This document shows positions 4,439-5,839 of a DNA stretch of 5,839 nucleotides, in pieces. Below the pieces are notes generated by a model that did not search any database, was not told the DNA's origin, and saw only the letters and a program-made list of their open reading frames with translations. The position numbers and the translations under genes are program-made. Source of the DNA: Candidatus Pelagibacter sp. TMED197. Lineage in GTDB: Bacteria; Pseudomonadota; Alphaproteobacteria; Pelagibacterales; Pelagibacteraceae. The number at the start of each line of letters is the position of its first letter. The stretch's first letter is position 1. The stretch is from contig NHIU01000015.1 of the NCBI GenBank assembly GCA_002169755.1, positions 5,246 through 11,084 on the forward strand, in the 5' to 3' direction.

Positions 4439-5839
4439 TAAAGTTGTATTTGATATTGAGACAACAATGACTGCAGATAAAGTGTGGTGTATTGTTTGTA
4501 AACATGAAGATACATTTTATCAATTTAAAGAAAATAATTTACATAGGTTTGAAGAATTTATAAAACAAACTGAAGAAGTTATTGGACATAATATAATTGG
4601 ATTTGATATACCAGTATTAAATAAATTTTTTGGTTATGATTTATTTAAGAATGTTAAGATAACAGATACACTTGTACTATCTAGATTATTAAATCCAATG
4701 ATAGATGGTGGACATTCATTAAGAAACTGGGGAACTAAGTTAGGTCAAAGTAAAATAGAGTTTGAACAATTTGATTTCTTTAGTGAAGAAATGTTAAAGT
4801 ATTGTAGGAATGATGTTGACTTAACACAAAGGTTATATAAATTTTTAATTACAAGAATAAAAGATTTTGGTTATTCAGTTGAACTTGAACATGAAGTTGC
4901 AAAGATAATACAGAAACAACATGAAAGAGGATTTAAGATTGATATAGTAAATGCTTATGCACTTCAAGCTAAGTTTCAAGAAGACATGAATGAATTACAA
5001 ACTAAAGTTAGGGCTACATTTCCTCCATTAAAGATAGAAGAAACATTTATTCCTAAATCAAATAACAAAGCAAGAGGTTATGTAAAAGGAGTACCCTTTA
5101 CTAAAGTTAAATATAAAGAATTTAATTTAGGTTCAAGACAACAGATAGGTGAAAGACTAATGAAGCTTGGTTGGAAACCAAAGAAGAGAACAGACAAAGG
5201 TCATGTTATAGTAGATGAAAAAGTTTTATCTGAGATAACTAATATACCTGAAGCTAAATTAATTAACAAATTCTTAATGCTTCAAAAAAGGATTGCCCAA
5301 GTTTCCTCCTGGGTAGAAGCAATTAAGGAAGATGGGAGAGTACATGGTAAAGTAATTACCAATGGTACTATTACTGGAAGAATGAGTCATCAAGCACCCA
5401 ACATGGCTCAGATTCCTGCTGTGTACTCACCTTATGGAAAAGAATGTAGAGGATTATGGATAGTAGATAAAGGATTTAAATTAGTAGGAGTTGATGCATC
5501 TGGTTTAGAAATCAGAATGTTAGCACACTACATGAACGATAAGGAATATACAAATGAAGTTATTAATGGAGATATACACACAGCAAATAAAGTTGCTGCT
5601 GGTTTGGAAACAAGAGATGCAGCGAAGACTTTTATCTATGCCTTCATCTATGGAGCAGGGTCAAAAAAAATCGGAAGCATCATTGGAGGTTCGGAAAGAG
5701 ATGGCGAAAGAGTTAAAGAAAAGTTTCTTAGAGCAACACCAAGTCTTAGACATCTACGAGAAAAAGTGGATGCAGTTGCTAAGTCTAACAGAAGATGGCT
5801 CAAAGGACTTGATGGAAGAAAAATCATCATCAGACACCC
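4428..5839 (+). CDS. 5: Family-A DNA polymerase, T7 gp5-like (5' part; cut by window end)
   Basis: This is the replicative phage DNA polymerase with proofreading; 470 whole codons are present and the 3' end lies outside. The exonuclease domain is complete: Exo I D9-I-E11, Exo II N55...D60 in HNIIGFD, Exo III Y125...D129 in YCRND. The palm and fingers follow: TGRMSHQAPNMAQIP, motif A VDASGLEIRMLAHYM (D356, T7 D475) and motif B R396-D-A-A-K400-TFIY404 then FIYGAG. Tyr404 matches T7 Tyr526, the position (762 in E. coli Pol I) whose residue varies among marine phages. The last residues, LKGLDGRKIIIRHP, match T7 just before its ALNTLLQ region. Compared from memory with T7 gp5, the thioredoxin-binding insertion is about 40 residues shorter. 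GTG start; 11-base overlap with the primase-helicase. Confidence 0.95.
   Translation, partial: MTFNKVVFDIETTMTADKVWCIVCKHEDTFYQFKENNLHRFEEFIKQTEEVIGHNIIGFDIPVLNKFFGYDLFKNVKITDTLVLSRLLNPMIDGGHSLRNWGTKLGQSKIEFEQFDFFSEEMLKYCRNDVDLTQRLYKFLITRIKDFGYSVELEHEVAKIIQKQHERGFKIDIVNAYALQAKFQEDMNELQTKVRATFPPLKIEETFIPKSNNKARGYVKGVPFTKVKYKEFNLGSRQQIGERLMKLGWKPKKRTDKGHVIVDEKVLSEITNIPEAKLINKFLMLQKRIAQVSSWVEAIKEDGRVHGKVITNGTITGRMSHQAPNMAQIPAVYSPYGKECRGLWIVDKGFKLVGVDASGLEIRMLAHYMNDKEYTNEVINGDIHTANKVAAGLETRDAAKTFIYAFIYGAGSKKIGSIIGGSERDGERVKEKFLRATPSLRHLREKVDAVAKSNRRWLKGLDGRKIIIRH

Overview
The window is part of an A+T-rich, T7-like podovirus (Autographiviridae-type). It holds the end of an accessory or early region and the first half of the DNA-replication module. 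The anchors are three consecutive T7-type replication genes on the + strand: a gp2.5-like single-stranded-DNA-binding protein (2230-2688), a fused primase-helicase of the gp4 type (2795-4438), and a family-A DNA polymerase of the gp5 type (from 4428, cut by the right edge). The low G+C, the dense packing of small genes and the shortened polymerase fit podoviruses of A+T-rich marine bacteria such as SAR11/Pelagibacter. That host is an inference, not something the sequence proves. All genes read rightward; no minus-strand gene is supported.

Left part (1-2166). A good sigma70-type promoter (44-72), followed at once by a small inverted repeat, precedes seven small genes with almost no space between them: an unrecognised 87-aa protein; a 124-aa conserved-looking phage protein; a PD-(D/E)XK nuclease-like protein; a 46-aa lipoprotein and a 30-aa single-span membrane protein (both very short and easily missed); a 148-aa homologue of the HlyC/CyaC RTX-toxin-activating lysine acyltransferases; and a 97-aa coiled-coil protein. 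From 818 to 2166 the five genes are joined by 1-4 base overlaps or a 2-base gap, so translation is probably coupled.

Middle (2145-2795). The ssb gene is flanked by two near-consensus sigma70 promoters. Both contain the same 12-mer AAGTGTTGACAA, placed in the last codons of the preceding gene. The first promoter would drive ssb. The second sits at the very end of ssb and fires straight into an intergenic, G+C-rich, highly structured stretch that ends in a strong intrinsic terminator. Promoter, 5' hairpin, single-stranded linker with an anti-Shine-Dalgarno CUCCU, G.U-rich terminator hairpin and U-tract together look like a roughly 73-nt phage small RNA (about 2701-2773). It lies where many T7-like phages carry the gene 3 endonuclease. 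This and the HlyC-like acyltransferase are the two most unusual items.

Right part (2795-5839). The primase-helicase has an intact zinc-binding domain, TOPRIM active site and RecA-like helicase motifs at residue positions almost identical to T7 gp4. The polymerase overlaps its 3' end by 11 bases and starts at GTG behind a good ribosome-binding site. Its 3'-5' exonuclease motifs and polymerase motifs A and B are present; motif C lies beyond the window. The insertion that in T7 binds thioredoxin is strongly shortened. SSB and primase-helicase both end in an acidic residue plus Phe, as in T7, where these tails contact the polymerase. No stretch over 300 bases lacks a gene.
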